A stretch of DNA of 64,000 nucleotides from Bufo bufo (Eukaryota > Chordata > Amphibia > Anura > Bufonidae): contig NC_053392.1 of the NCBI RefSeq assembly GCF_905171765.1, forward strand, positions 344,007,010 through 344,071,009, read 5' to 3'. The notes beneath the pieces are model-generated. The model searched no databases, was not told the DNA's origin, and was given only the letters and a program-made list of their open reading frames with translations. Positions within the stretch are counted from its first letter, which is position 1. Each line of letters starts with the position of its first letter. The translations under genes and the position numbers were made by a program. Shown here piece after piece: positions 33,881 through 47,200 of this stretch.

Positions 33881-34690
33881 TGCCATCTTCAGAAAAAAGA
33901 AGCTACAGAGATTGAATAGTTAAAAAAAGGGTCAAAATGACAAACATTGATTTATGCTCTTTCAACCTTATTGCATATTGTCCACTGAAGACCATACATT
34001 TCCCTCAAGAATTCTGGTTTGTCTCGCCTAAAATAATGTATGATATTAGAAGATAAGCATAACCAAATTGTCGATAGAACTTGCGAATCAATAAACTGAC
34101 AAACCTTGCTGCCATTTCTTGACTGTAGTGATGCGTTTTGCATTATTTAGTATGTTGCGGTGGACTGGACTAATGGAAGGGCTGCGGTCTGTTTAGCTCA
34201 GGAGCTGGAGGGCAATGCTGTTATGATGAAGACAAACACTATTCATATGGCTCAGCACTGTGCAGGGACATTGGGTGAGGATGGTTTGTGGCACATAGAA
34301 TGCATCACATTCATCACTGTTCTCACTTCAGATACCTCAATGGTAATTAAAATAATCATAAGGTCGCTCCGTGCCATGTATCACTCACTGAGAGACCCAA
34401 TAACAGCTGTTATTCTGCCATGTTTCCAGACTAATTAGACCGTGGAGCAGATGACGGTTTCAATTGTAGCCTCCTATATTTGACTCTTTTCTTAAAACTT
34501 TATTATCAAGAGTCTATCCCTAATATTATTTAAAAACGTAAGACTGTGCTGTAAAAAAAAATTTGTCTTCAAAAAAATCATAAAAATATTCCATCTACCC
34601 CTCTGGTAGTCCCCAAAAGACCTTTTTGGTGTCCTACTGGGATTAATGATAACAAAAGAGAAAAAGGAAATGGAGATTTATAACTTTGAA
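33881..34690. other. No recognisable gene
   Basis: Short frames only (for example a 92-codon frame at 34160-34438) with no family resemblance. Confidence 0.4.
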
Positions 34691-34691
34691 G

Positions 34692-35003
34692 AGGATCTGT
34701 CACCGCAAAGTGCAATGCATGCTGCAGGTAGCATGTTATAGTGCTGGAGGAGCTAAGCAGAATAATATTTAGTTTTATGGAAAAGTTATTGATATCATTC
34801 CCTGTGTGTGTATATAGAGATGGTCAGTCGCTGATAGCTGTACATGGGGGTGGTCTTAAGTTTAGAAAAGGCACAAGTTTAAATTACAAGTTTTACTGAA
34901 TCTTTTCCCACAAAACAATATGTCAGTCTGCTCAGCTCCTCCTGCTCTATAACATGCTGCCTTCAGATCGCACTTCTTTTTCATAGTGATAGGTTCTCTT
35001 TAA
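34692..35003. mobile_element. Palindromic MITE
   Basis: About 85-base inverted arms: AAGAGGATCTGTCACC with GCATGTTATAGTGCTGGAGG on the left, and the inverse of AAGAGAACCTATCAC with GCATGTTATAGAGCAGGAGG on the right. No coding capacity. The target duplication is not resolved. Confidence 0.75.
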
Positions 35004-38000
35004 TACTCCAGAATTCATGTGCAGTGTGCAGAAAGAAATTACCACATTTATTATTTTAAGCTACTTTCACACATGCAACACAACAATCCGACAGGCTGTT
35101 ACGGCAAAGAATTTGTTCATAAACTTCTAGTAGGAATAGTAGAGTAATATGCTCTCCTATGTACATCCCATTTCATACCGTTGCATTGTAAACTGGACCA
35201 CTTTGCCTTCTTAAACTCCAAATTACTCAACATTCAGTGTTGTTTAAAGTTATAATACAGATTTGTATAAATGCTTTGTTTCTACTGTAGCGTTTCAAAT
35301 AACCTGCATAGGTATAGAATTAAATTATAAAATTCTGGCTACTTAAAGCTACCACTAGGAGGAGCTTCGGAGCATGCTGTTTATTACTGAGTGTAATATA
35401 GTAACAGTATGTAGTATATAAAGCTCCCTGTAGTGATGGCTGCAGGTGTTATGCTGGTGGCCCTTGCCAACCACTGTCCCACTCCTCCGGGTGGGCACGG
35501 GCTCCTCATTACTTATGCTGCTGCTGCTCCCCATCCAGCGGTGCGGACCCACAGGCTCTCCTCTGCCCTCCTGCAGTGTGTCAAGTCAACAGAGTCTTGT
35601 GTCTGTTCCTCTGCTAGAGGTCGTGGTTGCGCATACTGGACAGGCCACTCCTATCGGCCTATAGGGCCTGCGCACGCCCAACCTAATTTTTATAACTTAT
35701 AGCTGGTCATCTCAGGGTACTTAATGCACCTTTGCCTAGAGGAGGGTGCTTGAGCAATAGGTTTACTAGCTTACCAATTCCTGCTAAGGTACACTGTATC
35801 TGTCTGTCTGGCCAATGTACTGATTTCTGCCTGATTCCAGGATTCTGATCATGTGCTGCCTGCCCTGACCTTGGACTGTTTCAAAGATTCTGCCTGCCAG
35901 TGGGTCAGTTGCCAACCACTTCGGGACTACTCCAAAAAGTTACAGCCTGGTGACTCCCTGTAGTGAATTCCAGATCACTGTATAGGGGTTAAAGGTTAAA
36001 TAGCAGGGAACTGCCAGGATAATGCCTTAGGATAGCCTAAAGGCAAAACAGTTGGTTGACACAGTGTTACCACACCCACTGAATGAAACAGCAGGTATTA
36101 ATAATTTTAATGTATCTTTTATGTTTGAGCAGAAGATGTGAATTTTTGTTTCAGAATAATGGAGCTCTGAATGTTATAAACATATATTCAGAAATTACAA
36201 AACTATAAAACTAAAGAGTGCTCAAGGGTGGACATTCACTTTTAACTATGAGTAGTAACAACACATTGAATATCTGTAGAGTATGTATGTACACAATGTG
36301 CTAAAATGTTGTGTATTTGCTGCCATGGACCTGCGTATGGCAAGTAAACAGAATTTTGCGGTACAAGTGAAGTGGATGAGATTTTAAGAATTTTCATCCA
36401 CGTGCTGCAAAAGAATTCTGGACTGCAAATTGACTTGTGGTGCAGATATTAAATCAAGTCAATGGCAAGTAAATTTATGCTGCAAATATCCACAACGGAT
36501 TTTACCCTTTGCAATGCAATGCACACAAATCTATGGCAAAGTCCTTGGGGGAATTTTCTATTGCAAATTATATCACATCTGGATGTACCCTTAGCCCCTT
36601 CCCGACATAAACTGCATATGTACGATGCATGTCGGGTCTTTAAAAATGGTGCCCACTCCGGAGTGGAGCAGTGCCATACCCACTGGTTCCTGCTGTTTTA
36701 CACACCTGAAGCTAATGTCTGTGATCGGCGATAACGCTGATTGCAGACATTTAACCCCTCAAATATTGAATCTTCCATTTTTACAATAGCAACAAACTCA
36801 AACTTGATTAGATTTAGTTAAATCTCATCCACATGCTGTGTAAAAAATCTAGAGTGCAATGCATATTTTAAATGTAAATTTATTCTGCAGATTTCATACA
36901 ACTCTGCAACAAATTTGCAGAGTAATTTCTTCCATGGGGCCATACCCTAAAGAAAAAAACAGGCAAACATAAACTGATGTTATATTGGTTTTAATTTGTT
37001 CCTAAGTCATATACAATATAAGGTTGTATAATGTATCACTGCATAGTTAGGCTGATTTAAAAGTGAAATTTTGTCCCATGTAGGCCATTTCTGATATTTT
37101 CAATCTGTCAAAATATTTACTTACCACAAGAAGACTGGAACGCATGGTTGTATAGAAAATATTTACCCATGATGCCTTTTCACATCAAGGCTATGTTGTG
37201 TATCTTAGTTTAATTTTGATGATCCTCATCATTGTACTTATCCTGTCCATCTGGTTACAGAGAAATTCATGTTTAATTTGTGGTGAAGGAAACTGTCAGA
37301 TTTCTACAGCGAAGAGTAATGCTTAAGAGGTTTTGGAAAGAGTGTGCTGTTGGATCAAGAGCTTGGCACTTGACAAAGAGTCTATCAGCTTGGAAACAGG
37401 TGGTGCCGTCCTGCTGTTACAATACCACAGGGCATCTTTGTTGTGACCAGAGGCAACAAAAGGCACATTCTGCAGCAAAAACCAATGAAGAAATTAACCC
37501 TAGATTGAAATAAGCAGTCTGGATATGTAATGTTTGAGAATGGCAAAATGACCGCAAAATATCTTCATTCTAAACAGGAGGCAAACATGGTGCCAATTAG
37601 CAACTGAAAGATTTCATTACCCACATAAATATCAAAGATAATTGATGGATTAATGTTCCCACCTCCATATGTGTATAAAACGAAAAAGTTTATATGTAGA
37701 ATAGTTCTATATAAAGAGAATGATCACACATGGTGGATACACTGCACAGGTATACAGAGATACAGTTTGGTTCCACAGACTTCTGTGGGTGCTGTGTTAA
37801 AAGGTTTCTTTGATAGACTTCATAAGAACATTCAGAATATTCGAATCGGTACACCTTTGACACCTGTCTTGGAGTTCTTGCCTTTGTATCAGGCAGTGAC
37901 AATTATTTCTGTTTCTGATCTTGAGGCCAAGGCAATGCTGACAGCTCTGTGCGTAGCTAAAGTCGATCATACACAGTTCATTAAAAAAAATGGTGTAAAA

Positions 38001-38520
38001 GCAGCACATTAAATGTACCTTCATCGCGGGAGCTCTTTGCTCTTTTTCTTTTAGCATGATTATCATTAACAGTTTAACAGTATTTGTCACTTCATTAGTC
38101 TTGAATGAACAGTCCATTCTGAGCTGTGTGCAGAAGCTGCCGTCCAACTTTCTTCTCCAGTTATCATAAGCGGCACATCAATCTTTGCTGATCTAATTAG
38201 CAAATTGATATGGTTTTCTAAACTGAGATGTTAAAAAAATTTGACTTGATTACTTAAAATTCTTATTGAATTTAGGAGGAAAAGCAATTTTGTCATGGAT
38301 TAAATATTTATTACTGCATATCTGCGTGCTCTTTGCTTGTTATTGAGTAAGGTCAACAGTCCATTAAATATATTTGTTCATTTGTTCAGCAATTCTTTTC
38401 AGTTGCATTTTTAATAAACCATAACATTGAAAGCATGAATGAACAAATAAAGGTTTAACACAAAAGAGGTCAAATGCACATGAATTTACAATTAACTAAT
38501 ACTACTTAAAGAGTTGTACT
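35004..38520. other. Long stretch without recognised gene
   Basis: Frames of up to 119 codons (37653-38012) show no known domains. CTTCCCGACATAAACTGCATATGTACG (split: CTTCCCGACATAAAC, TGTACGATGCATGTCGGG, about 36598-36636) forms a small inverted repeat of a type that looks dispersed. Nothing supports a host exon. Confidence 0.4.
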
Positions 38521-38609
38521 AGTATTAAGGCTGGTTACAGCCTGTATTTGTGGGCGGAGCTGCTGACTATATCTTCCCTCGTGTCCTCCCCCTGAGGACG
38601 GTCGCTTCA
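38521..38609 (+). repeat. Split direct repeat A1 of the non-autonomous element
   Basis: AGTATTAAGGCTGGTTACAG to GACGGTCGCTTCA; matches 41874-41962 with two to three substitutions. Confidence 0.85.
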
Positions 38610-40089
38610 GGCTGACTTCTCCGTTCCGCCCCGTCACTTCCGGTTCGCGGTCGCGTCACTTCCGGGTAAGTCTCGGCTCCCTGGGCTGCCTCGGCTGGGG
38701 GCAGCGTTCGTCCATCGCCCGGCCGGGCTCTGCCGGTCCTTCTCTTCTCTCCAGCTCCGGGGGAGCCTCCTCTTGTCAGGTCTGTTTTGGTCCACAGCAG
38801 GGTTCGGCGGGTCCGGCGCCCGCAGCGCTTCAGGTGGGGGCGGACTGTTCCGCTCGGCTCCCCCTCCGCCTCAGGTCTTCAGCGGTGTAGCAGAGCTAGA
38901 GTATGATAAAAAAAATAAAAAAAACACACGCACTGCTCTGCTGCCTGTGTTCAATTTTTCTTATGTCTTTGTTTTATCCAGCAGGTTCCTCAAATGTTAA
39001 AAAAAAAAAAAAAAAGCCCAGCTGGGCTCGGCCGGGGCTTCCTCTCTCCTTCAGCTCCTGGGAAGCCTCCTCGCAGCGTGCAATCCTCTTTTTCTGTTTA
39101 GGCCATGTCGGCAGGGCCGGCGTCCTCGGCTTAAGGTAGGGCTGACCGCTCCCGCACATCAAGTCTTAAAACCGCATGCACTGCAACGCCCGACCGGGTT
39201 TCACTCTCGCGTTTCTTCAGGGGCGTCAGTCAGTGTTCATAAATGCGAGTTTTATTATAGGTAAGAGTGTATTTCCATCGGAGCTGTGTAGTGTGTCAGC
39301 TGTGCATGCAGCAGTGCTGAGTGCGTGTATATATAGTGTGTTGGTGTGCATGCACATGGGGTGTGCTTCAGAGCTACGTGTGTGTAGCATGCGTTCTGCA
39401 CTGCTGAGTGTATAGAACATGCTTACTGCAGAACCCTGTCTATAATATGCATTCAGCCAAGCAGTGGCATAAATGATCTTAAATGTGTCAGCTGCCCTCT
39501 AATGAGGTTATCTTCCAAACAGTTTCGTTATCATTGTAGGTGTTCTTACATTCTCATTATTCTTATTTAGTATCTGACATGTCAGATGTCAGTGGACAGT
39601 CATCAGAAGTCCTGTGCAGGATTCTGCCTTCATGTGTGCAGGTGCAACCAGAGTGTAATTACTAGGTGAAGGGTCCACCCTGTGTCATAGTCATTACAAA
39701 GCTTTTCAAGAGGGCTTTGCAGGTTTCCATTGTTTGCAGGGGTATTCACCCATAGAGCAGTGTGCGCTACATATATTATTTGTTTTTATAGGGGCTTTAC
39801 TAGAGTTTTCATGGATTGGGTCCTCAGCATTGCTCCGGTGGGTCTCTGACCCATCCCATGCTGGGCCTGTGTTTAGGTGGAGGTGCTGCCGTGCACTTCA
39901 GGGAGTTCTCCGGTCGCCTGGCGAGCAGCATCTCCGCTTGGCTGACGCATATGCGAGGGATGGGACGTCCCTTAAACAGGTCCTTCTCTTTCCAGGTTGG
40001 GGGAGATGCCGTTTTCCGGTTGTTTAAGGTTCCATTTCGGGCTCAGAACTTAATTTATTAGCTTGTTGTCTTTATCTAGGTGCTGATAA

Positions 40090-40195
40090 ATTTTCCGATT
40101 TGAACAGGGCTGCAGTACCGTCTGATATCCAGTCTTCCCGTTCAGCCAAGTAGCTGCTCAGCTTCCTGAATTTCTTCAGGTATCACGCTCACGTC
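40090..40195 (+). repeat. Duplicated 105-bp segment (copy 1)
   Basis: The stretch around CAGGGCTGC, TCTGATATCCAGTC and TCAGCCAAGT recurs at about 40998-41105. Each copy sits directly before a minisatellite array, so segment and array were probably duplicated together. One frame reads PSDIQSSRSAKLL in the second copy and may be a gag remnant. Confidence 0.75.
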
Positions 40196-40227
40196 ATTTT
40201 GGTCTGTTTTCCATGCTTCCCCAGGTA

Positions 40228-40412
40228 CACGCTGCCTCTGTCATCCTGGATCGCCCAGGCTCATTCTGCCTCTGTCATCCTGGATCGCCCAGGCTCGTTC
40301 TGCCTCTGTCATCCTGGATCGCCCAGGCTCGTTCTGCCTCTGTCATCCTGGATCGCCCAGGCTCATTCTGCCTCTGTCATCCTGGATCGCCCAGGTCCAC
40401 GCTGCCTCTGTC
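40228..40412. repeat. 34-bp minisatellite, array 1
   Basis: About five units of CTCTGCCTCTGTCATCCTGG followed by ATCGCCCAGGCTCG. The frames across it are repeat translations. Confidence 0.95.
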
Positions 40413-41144
40413 ACCCTTTATTGCTCCCCGTCCACTCGATTCTCTCAGGTCCACCTAATTGGTACAAGTACTTCTTCAGTGCACCGGACCTGGGGGTATC
40501 TACAACTGTAATTAGGTATAATTGCATGTATTGTTTCCTATTTTTATTTTATTTTGCAGTACATTCCAGCCGAGAAGCCATGGTCGGCAGGCACGGGGCT
40601 TGCCGGCCTGTGTCTCCATTCAGGTAAAAAAAAAAAAAAGTACGCAGCGGAGAGTCCAGACACCGGTGTGATCAGTAGGGTGCTGCCTTGCGGACACTGC
40701 TGCGGGGTCAGGGACTGCTGCTCTGATTCCCGTCACCTGTGCTACCGCTAGCCCAGGTTGAGTTTAGGTTGGAGCCTTCGGTGGACCCCCATACCCATGG
40801 GTGCCAATCAATTGCTGCACAATCGCTCTATGCCTCCTCGACTGGGGCCAGTAACTGCACCTTCCTCTACTGCTAACAGAGGTAACACAAGTTATCCCCT
40901 CCAGTGTAGCTAACTCCATGAATGTTGTTTTAGTAGTGGGGTTTTGTTGCTGTGCTTTTTCCGGTTTCCTAATGTGCATTTTTGGGCAATCTTTTCTTAA
41001 AACAGACAGGGCTGCGCTACCCTCTGATATTCAGTCCTCCCGATCAGCCAAGTTGCTGCTCATTTGCTTCCCGAATTCTTCAGGTATCATGCATACGCCT
41101 TCTGTCTGTCTTCCCTGCTTCTTGACTCACTCTCACGTCATCTG

Positions 41145-41612
41145 AGGTCCTTGTCATCCTGGATCGCCCAGGCTCGCTCTGCTCCTGTCATCCTGGATCG
41201 CCCAGGCTCGCTCTGCTCCTGTCATCCTGGATCGCCCAGGCTCGCTCTGCTCCGGTCATCCTGGATCGCCCAGGCTCGCTCTGCTCCTGTCACCCTGGAT
41301 CGCCCAGGCTCGCTCTGCTCCTGTCATCCTGGATCGCCCAGGCTCGCGCTGCTCCTGTCTTCCTGGATCGCCCAGGCTCGCTCCATCTCGGTTATTCTAG
41401 GTTGCCCAGGCTCGCTCTGTCTCTGTCATTCTGGATCGCCCAGGCTCGCTCTGCCTCCGCCATCCTGGATCGCCCAGGCTCGCTCTTCCTCAGTCATCCT
41501 GGATCGCCCAGGCCCACGCTGCCTCTCTCACCGTGGATCGCCCAGGCCAGCGTTGCCTCTCTCATCCTGGATCACCCAAGCTTGCTCTTCCGCTGTCATC
41601 CTGGTCCGTCAC
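41145..41612. repeat. 34-bp minisatellite, array 2
   Basis: About thirteen units of the same repeat, more diverged towards the right end. Confidence 0.95.
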
Positions 41613-41754
41613 GTTACTAACTACCCAGTGCCTTCCTGAATCGCTCAGGTCATTTAACAACCCAGCTCCGGCCTGAATCTCTCAGGCCCTTGTTATCTCC
41701 CGTGTCGTTCGGTTCAATTAACTATTTCCCTCCTACAGCGTAGGTAGTCTTCTT

Positions 41755-42137
41755 GCCCACTTATTCAGGCCTACCCCGCACTGGCTCCGGGCACAGTTCA
41801 GCCAGATAGATCATGGAGGGTGATAGGCATCCCTCCCGACTCCACGCCAATGTACACCTCAGCCCCTGCCACAAGTATTAAGGCTGGTTACAGCCTGTAT
41901 TTGTGGGTGGGGCTGCTGACTATATCTTCCCTCGTGTCCTCCCCCTGAGGACGGTCGCTTCATGCCCCACCCTCCCGACCCTTCTTTCTTTCTTTCATTC
42001 CACTCTCTTAGGTGGCCCACTTATTCAGGCCTACCCCGCACTGGCTCCAGGCACAGTTCAGCCAGATAGATCATGGAGGGTGATAGGCATCCTTCCCGAC
42101 TCCACGCCAATGTACACCTCAGCCCCTGCCACAAGTA
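41755..42137 (+). repeat. B1-A2-B2 terminus of the non-autonomous element
   Basis: B1 (41755-41877) and B2 (42015-42137) both run from GCCCACTTATTCAGGCC to CCTGCCACAAGTA and differ at only a few bases. A2 (41874-41962) matches A1. Confidence 0.85.
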
Positions 42138-42499
42138 TATATAGATGTCGCGAACATAAAATTTTCCATTCGCAAACGGCGGACGCGAATTTACGCAAAT
42201 GTTCGCAAAACCGGGTAAACCGCTATAGACTTCAATAGGCAGGCGAATTTTAAAACCCACAGGGACTCTTTCTGGCCACAATAGTGATGGAAAAGTTGTT
42301 TCAAGGGAACTAACACCAACACCTGGACTGTGGCATGCCGGAGGGGGATCCATGGCAAAACTCTCATGGAAAATTACGTAGTTGACGCAGAGTCGGGTTT
42401 TAATCCATAAAGGGCATAAATAACCTAACATTCCTAAATTGTTTGAAATAACGTGCTTTAAAACATCAGGTATGATGTTGTATCGATCAGGTAGTGTAA

Positions 42500-43080
42500 G
42501 GGTTACGCCTGCTTCACAGTGACAGACCAAACTCCCCGTTTAACGCACCGCAAACAACCGCAAACAGTCCATTTGCACAACCGCAAACTCCCCATTTGCA
42601 CAAGGTTGGATACCAAGCTAGCCATGTCCCGTTCCTTGTCCTCACTGACGTCATTGAAGGTCTCTTCCTCCACCCAGCCACGTACAACACCAAGGGTCCC
42701 TGAAAGGTGACAACAAGCCCCCTGGGACGCCTGCTGTGGTTGGTCTTCCACCTCCTCAAAGCCTCCTTCCTCCTCTGACTCCTCTTCTTCAGACTCCTCT
42801 CTCTGCGTTGCCGCAGGTCCAGCAATCGACGACGACAAGGCTGCTTCTGGTGGTGATGGTGACCACAACTCTTCCTCTTCATGCTCATCTACGGCCTGAT
42901 CCAGCACTCTTCACAGGGCACGCTCCAGAAAAAATGCATATGGGATGAGGTCAATGATGTTGCCTTGGGATTGACTGACCAGGTTTGTCACCTCCGCAAA
43001 AGGACGCATGAGCCTACAGCCATTGTGCATGAGCGTTCAGTAACGTGGCCCAAAAATACCTAGCTCCGCATAGGCTGTCC
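42500..43080 (-). pseudogene. Second partial copy of the hAT acidic segment
   Basis: The minus-strand frame 42907-42503 repeats LDQAVDEHEEEELWSPSPPE and the following glutamate-rich text, matching 45300-44940 in the main transposase. It is more degraded and without the flanking catalytic parts. Confidence 0.8.
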
Positions 43081-43116
43081 TCTTTTTTTTTTATTAAAAA
43101 AAATCTGTTCTTAACA

Positions 43117-43640
43117 GTTTAATCTCTGTTTTGTCCCCTATCAGGGGCCAGTGTATGGAATAGATTTTAGGAACCAGGAGATGGAAAAAGATGCTTGGTC
43201 GGTCCTCTTACTTCCATTTTGGGGCACTGCGCGTACGCCTTGCAATGTACTGTGCCACCAGATATGAGTGGTGTGTTTAAGTAGTACTATTCCTATCAGT
43301 TTAATCCCTGTTACGTCCCCTATCAGGGGACGTGTATGGAATAGATTTTAGGAACCGGAAGATGGAAAAAGATGCTTGGTTGGTCCTCTTACCTCCAATT
43401 TGGGGCACTGCGCGTGCGCAGTGTAATGTACTGTGCCACTAGATATGAGTGGTGTGTTAAGTAGTACTATTCCTATCAGTTTAATCCCTGTTACGTCCCC
43501 TATTATTTTTTTTATTATTATTATTATAATAATAATAATAATAATAATAATAATTAGGTGTGTTAAGTAGTACTATTCCTATCAGTTTAATCCCTGTTAC
43601 GTCCCCTATCAGGGGACGTGTATGGAATAGATTTTAGACA
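43117..43640. repeat. ~180-bp tandem repeat with (TTA)n tract
   Basis: Units start with CAGTTTAATC(T/C)CTGTT at 43117, 43298, 43477 and about 43582, and include CCCCTATCAGGGG and GATATGAGTGGTGTG. An ATT/AAT microsatellite occupies about 43502-43556 in the third unit. Confidence 0.9.
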
Positions 43641-44289
43641 ATCGCAAAGAGTTGTCAATAGTTGACACACTCATGACATAAATTTTATTCCTCTATGCGT
43701 CAATCTTGGCGTAGTAATGACTGCTCGTGCGCACGTTTGGGAGATTGCAGGCGATGGGGGTTTTTCAAAGCCTATGGTCATGCTGAGGTAGTTCAATGAC
43801 AGTTAAGTGACCCAGAAAACAATGATTCTGCAGTGTGGGCCCATTGTTGGCCTAGTAGGCTTTAATGATCACCTTAGATGATCACAAAGTAAATTAATGT
43901 TTTTTTTATGCAAAATTATCCAGCCGATCGCTTTTGGTCTGTTCACAAAGAAGCAACGACCTTATCATCTGGGGTGTGCCAACATTGCAATCGCCAACAC
44001 ACTCATAGAGGTGGTTGCTTCATTGTGATACGCAAGCCCCTTCACCACCACAAGGTAACGATCACGAAGGGGAATTGATCCATGTATGTGCCTTTTTTTT
44101 GTTTTGTTTTTGCAGCCACAGTGCAGCACCAGAGGCCAGAAAAATTAGGCATGTACACATGCAGAAAGTGCACTAAAACATTTTGGCTTTAACCCTAGAT
44201 GGTGGCAGATAAGTCACGCATGCAGAGATAAAATACAGCAGCGTGTGGACCATTTTTAGCCCAAGGCAGCTCATCTCATCACCAGGCCT

Positions 44290-47200
44290 TTATTAGTCAA
44301 ATGTATCGCCCACTGTCAGTCCCTTCGGGATCCATGTCTCATTCATCTTAATAAAGGTGAGGTAATCTAGACTTTTTTGACCTAGGCGACTTCTCTTCTC
44401 AGTGACAATACCTCCTGCTGCACTGAAGGTCCTTTCTGACAGGACACTTGAAGCGGGGCAGGCCAGAAGTTCTATTCAAATTGGGATAGCTCAGGCCACA
44501 GGTCAAGCCTGCACACCCTGTAGTCAAGGGGTTCATCGCTCCTCAGAGTGTCGATATCTGCAGTTAAGGCGAAGTAGTCTGCTAACTGTCAGTCAAGTCA
44601 TTCTCTGATGGTGGACCTCGAAGGGCTGTGGCGATGCGTAGGACTTAAAAAGCTCTGCATGTCCTCCATCAACAACACGTCTGTAAAGCGTCCTGTCCTT
44701 GCCGGCGTGGTCATGGTAGGAGGATTACTTTCACCTCTTCCCCTGTTAGATTTCCGTTGTGCTGTGACATCACCCTTATACGCTGTGTAAAGCATACTTT
44801 TTAATTTATTTTGGAACTGCTGCATCCTTTCCGACTTGCGGTAATTCGGTAACATTTCAGGCACTTTCTGCTTATACCGGGGGTCTAGTAGCGTGGCCAC
44901 CCTGTACAGGTCGTTCTCCTTCAGCCTTTTTATACGAGGGTCCCTCAACAGGCACGACAGCATGAAAGACTCCATTTTCACAAGGTTGCATGCCGAGCTA
45001 CTCATGTCCCGTTCCTCGTCCTCAGTGATCTCACTGAAAGTCTGTTCTTCCCCCCAGCCACGTACAACACCACGGGTACCAGATAGGTGACAACGAGCAC
45101 CCTGGGATGCCTGCTGTGGTTGGTCTTCCTCCTCCTCCTCAAAGCCACATTCCTCCTCTGACTCCTCTTCCTCATACTCCTCTTCCAGCATTGCCGCAGG
45201 TCCAGCAAGCGATGCTGATAAGGCTGTTTCTGGTGGTGATGGTGACCACAACTCTTCCTCTTCCTCTTCACGCTCATCTACGGCCTGATCCAGCACTCTT
45301 CGCAGGGCACGCTCCAGGAAGAAAACAAATGGGATGATTTCGCTGATGGTGCATTTGGTGCGACTGACTAGGTTTGTCACCTCCTCAAAAGGATGCATGA
45401 GCCTACAGGCATTGCGCATGAGCGTCCAGTAACGTGGCAAAAAAATTCCCAGCTCCGCAGAGGCTGTCCTAGCACCCCGGTCATACAAATACTCGTTGAC
45501 GGCTTTTTCTTGTTGGAGCAGGTGGTCAAACATTAGGAGTGTTGAATTACAACGTGTTGAGGACGTCCTGTAAGCCTTGGTACTTATGCACAAAGCATTG
45601 TACAATCAGATTCAACACATGTGCCATGCACGGCACATGTGTCAACTTGCCTAAATTCAATGCCGCCTACAAATTGCTTCCGTTGTCACACACCACTTTG
45701 CCGATCTCCAGTTGGTGCGGAGTCAGCCACTTATCCACCTGTGCGTTCAGGGCGGACAGGAGTGCTGGTCCGGTGTGACTCTCTGCTTTCAGGCAAGTCA
45801 TCCCCAAGACAGCGTGACACTGTCGTATCCGGGATGTGGAATAGCCCCTGGGGAGCTGGGGGGGTGCCGTGTATGTGGAGCAAGATGCAGCAGCAGAAGA
45901 GGACTCAGCCGAGGAGGTTATGGAAGAGGATGGAGTAGAAGGAGTAGAGGAGGTGGCAGCAGGCCTGCCTGCAAGTCGTGGCGGTGTCACCAACTCCTCT
46001 GCAGAGCCACGCATTCCATGCTTGGCAGCCGTCAGCAGGTTTACCCAATGCGCAGTGTAGGTGATATACCTGCCCTGACCGTGCTTTGCAGACCAGATAT
46101 CAGTGGTCATATGGACCCTTGCCCCAACACTGTGTGCCAGACATGCCATTACTTCCTTTTGCACAATCGAGTACAGGTTGGGGATTTCCTTTTGTGCAAA
46201 GAAATTTCAGCCGGGTACCTTCCACTGCGGTGTCCCAATAACTACACATTTTTGGAAGGCCTCAGACTCCACCAACTTGTATGGTAAAAGCTGGCGGGCT
46301 AAGAGTTCCGACAAGCCAGCTGTCAGACGCCGGGCAAGGGGGTGACTTTGTGACATTGGCTTCTTACGCTCAAACATGTCCTTGACAGACACCTGAATGT
46401 GGGCAGATGAGCAGGAACTGCTCAAGGCGAGAGATGGAGTGCCGGATGGTTGAGAGGGGGCAAGGAGGACAGCAGTGGTTGACATGGCTGAAGATGCTGG
46501 ACCAGGAGGAGGATGGCGGCTTTGAGTTTGTGTGCTGCTTGTACTCATCTGTTGATCCCATAGGCGTTTGTGATTTGAGATCATGTGCCTTCGCAAAGCA
46601 GTTGTACCTAGGTGGGTGTTGGACTTCCCACGACTCCGTTTCTTTTGGCAGAGGTTGCAAATGGCATCGCTGGTGTCAGAGGCAGACACACAAAAAAATG
46701 CCACACTGCTGATCTCTGCAATGCCGTCATTCTGGTGGTGGCAACAGCATGCGTTGATTGGCGTGCTGTCTGGCTGACCCCGGGTGTCGATGCATGCTGT
46801 CTGACTGTGCCACTAGCTCCTTGCGACGACCTCCCCCTGCTTCCAACTCGTCTCCTCCTCCTCCTCTCTGTCTCCCCATCTGAACTTTCCCCCTGTTCTT
46901 CTTCTCTTCTAGCGGGCACCCACGTGACATCCACGGACACATCGTCATCATCAACCGCTTCACTTGTATCTGACAACTCAGCAAAGGAAGCAGCAGCGGG
47001 TACAACATCATCATCATCACACCGTACGTCCATGTGTGTAATGCTGCCTGACTTATCTACATCCTCTGGCAATAATGGTTGCGCATCACTCATTTCTTCC
47101 AACTGATGTGTAAATAACTCCTCTGACAGATCAAGTGAAGCGGCTGTGGTGCTAGTGTTGGTGGTGGCGGCAGGCGGGCGAGTGGTAACTTGAGAGGTGC

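Larger units (their letters stand above)
38521..42137 (+). mobile_element. Non-autonomous split-direct-repeat element with minisatellite
   Basis: Terminal repeats are in the order A1 (38521-38609), internal region, B1 (41755-41877), A2 (41874-41962), short spacer, B2 (42015-42137). This is the same A1-B1-A2-B2 plan as the Ngaro-like element at 16237. The first bases after the junctions share AGTA at both outer ends. No reverse transcriptase or recombinase frame is present. The inside holds a CpG-rich leader (38570-38900), two arrays of a 34-bp minisatellite, and a duplicated 105-bp segment. Confidence 0.7.

Noticed and set aside
37653..38012. 119-codon frame
   Set aside because: No family resemblance and an overlapping frame of equal length on the other strand.
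40199..41639. Frames up to 191 codons with repeated SSWIAQARSA text
   Set aside because: Open in more than one frame; pure product of the 34-bp minisatellite.
45869..47106. Plus-strand frames of up to 191 codons across the hAT element
   Set aside because: They are antisense shadows of the minus-strand transposase.
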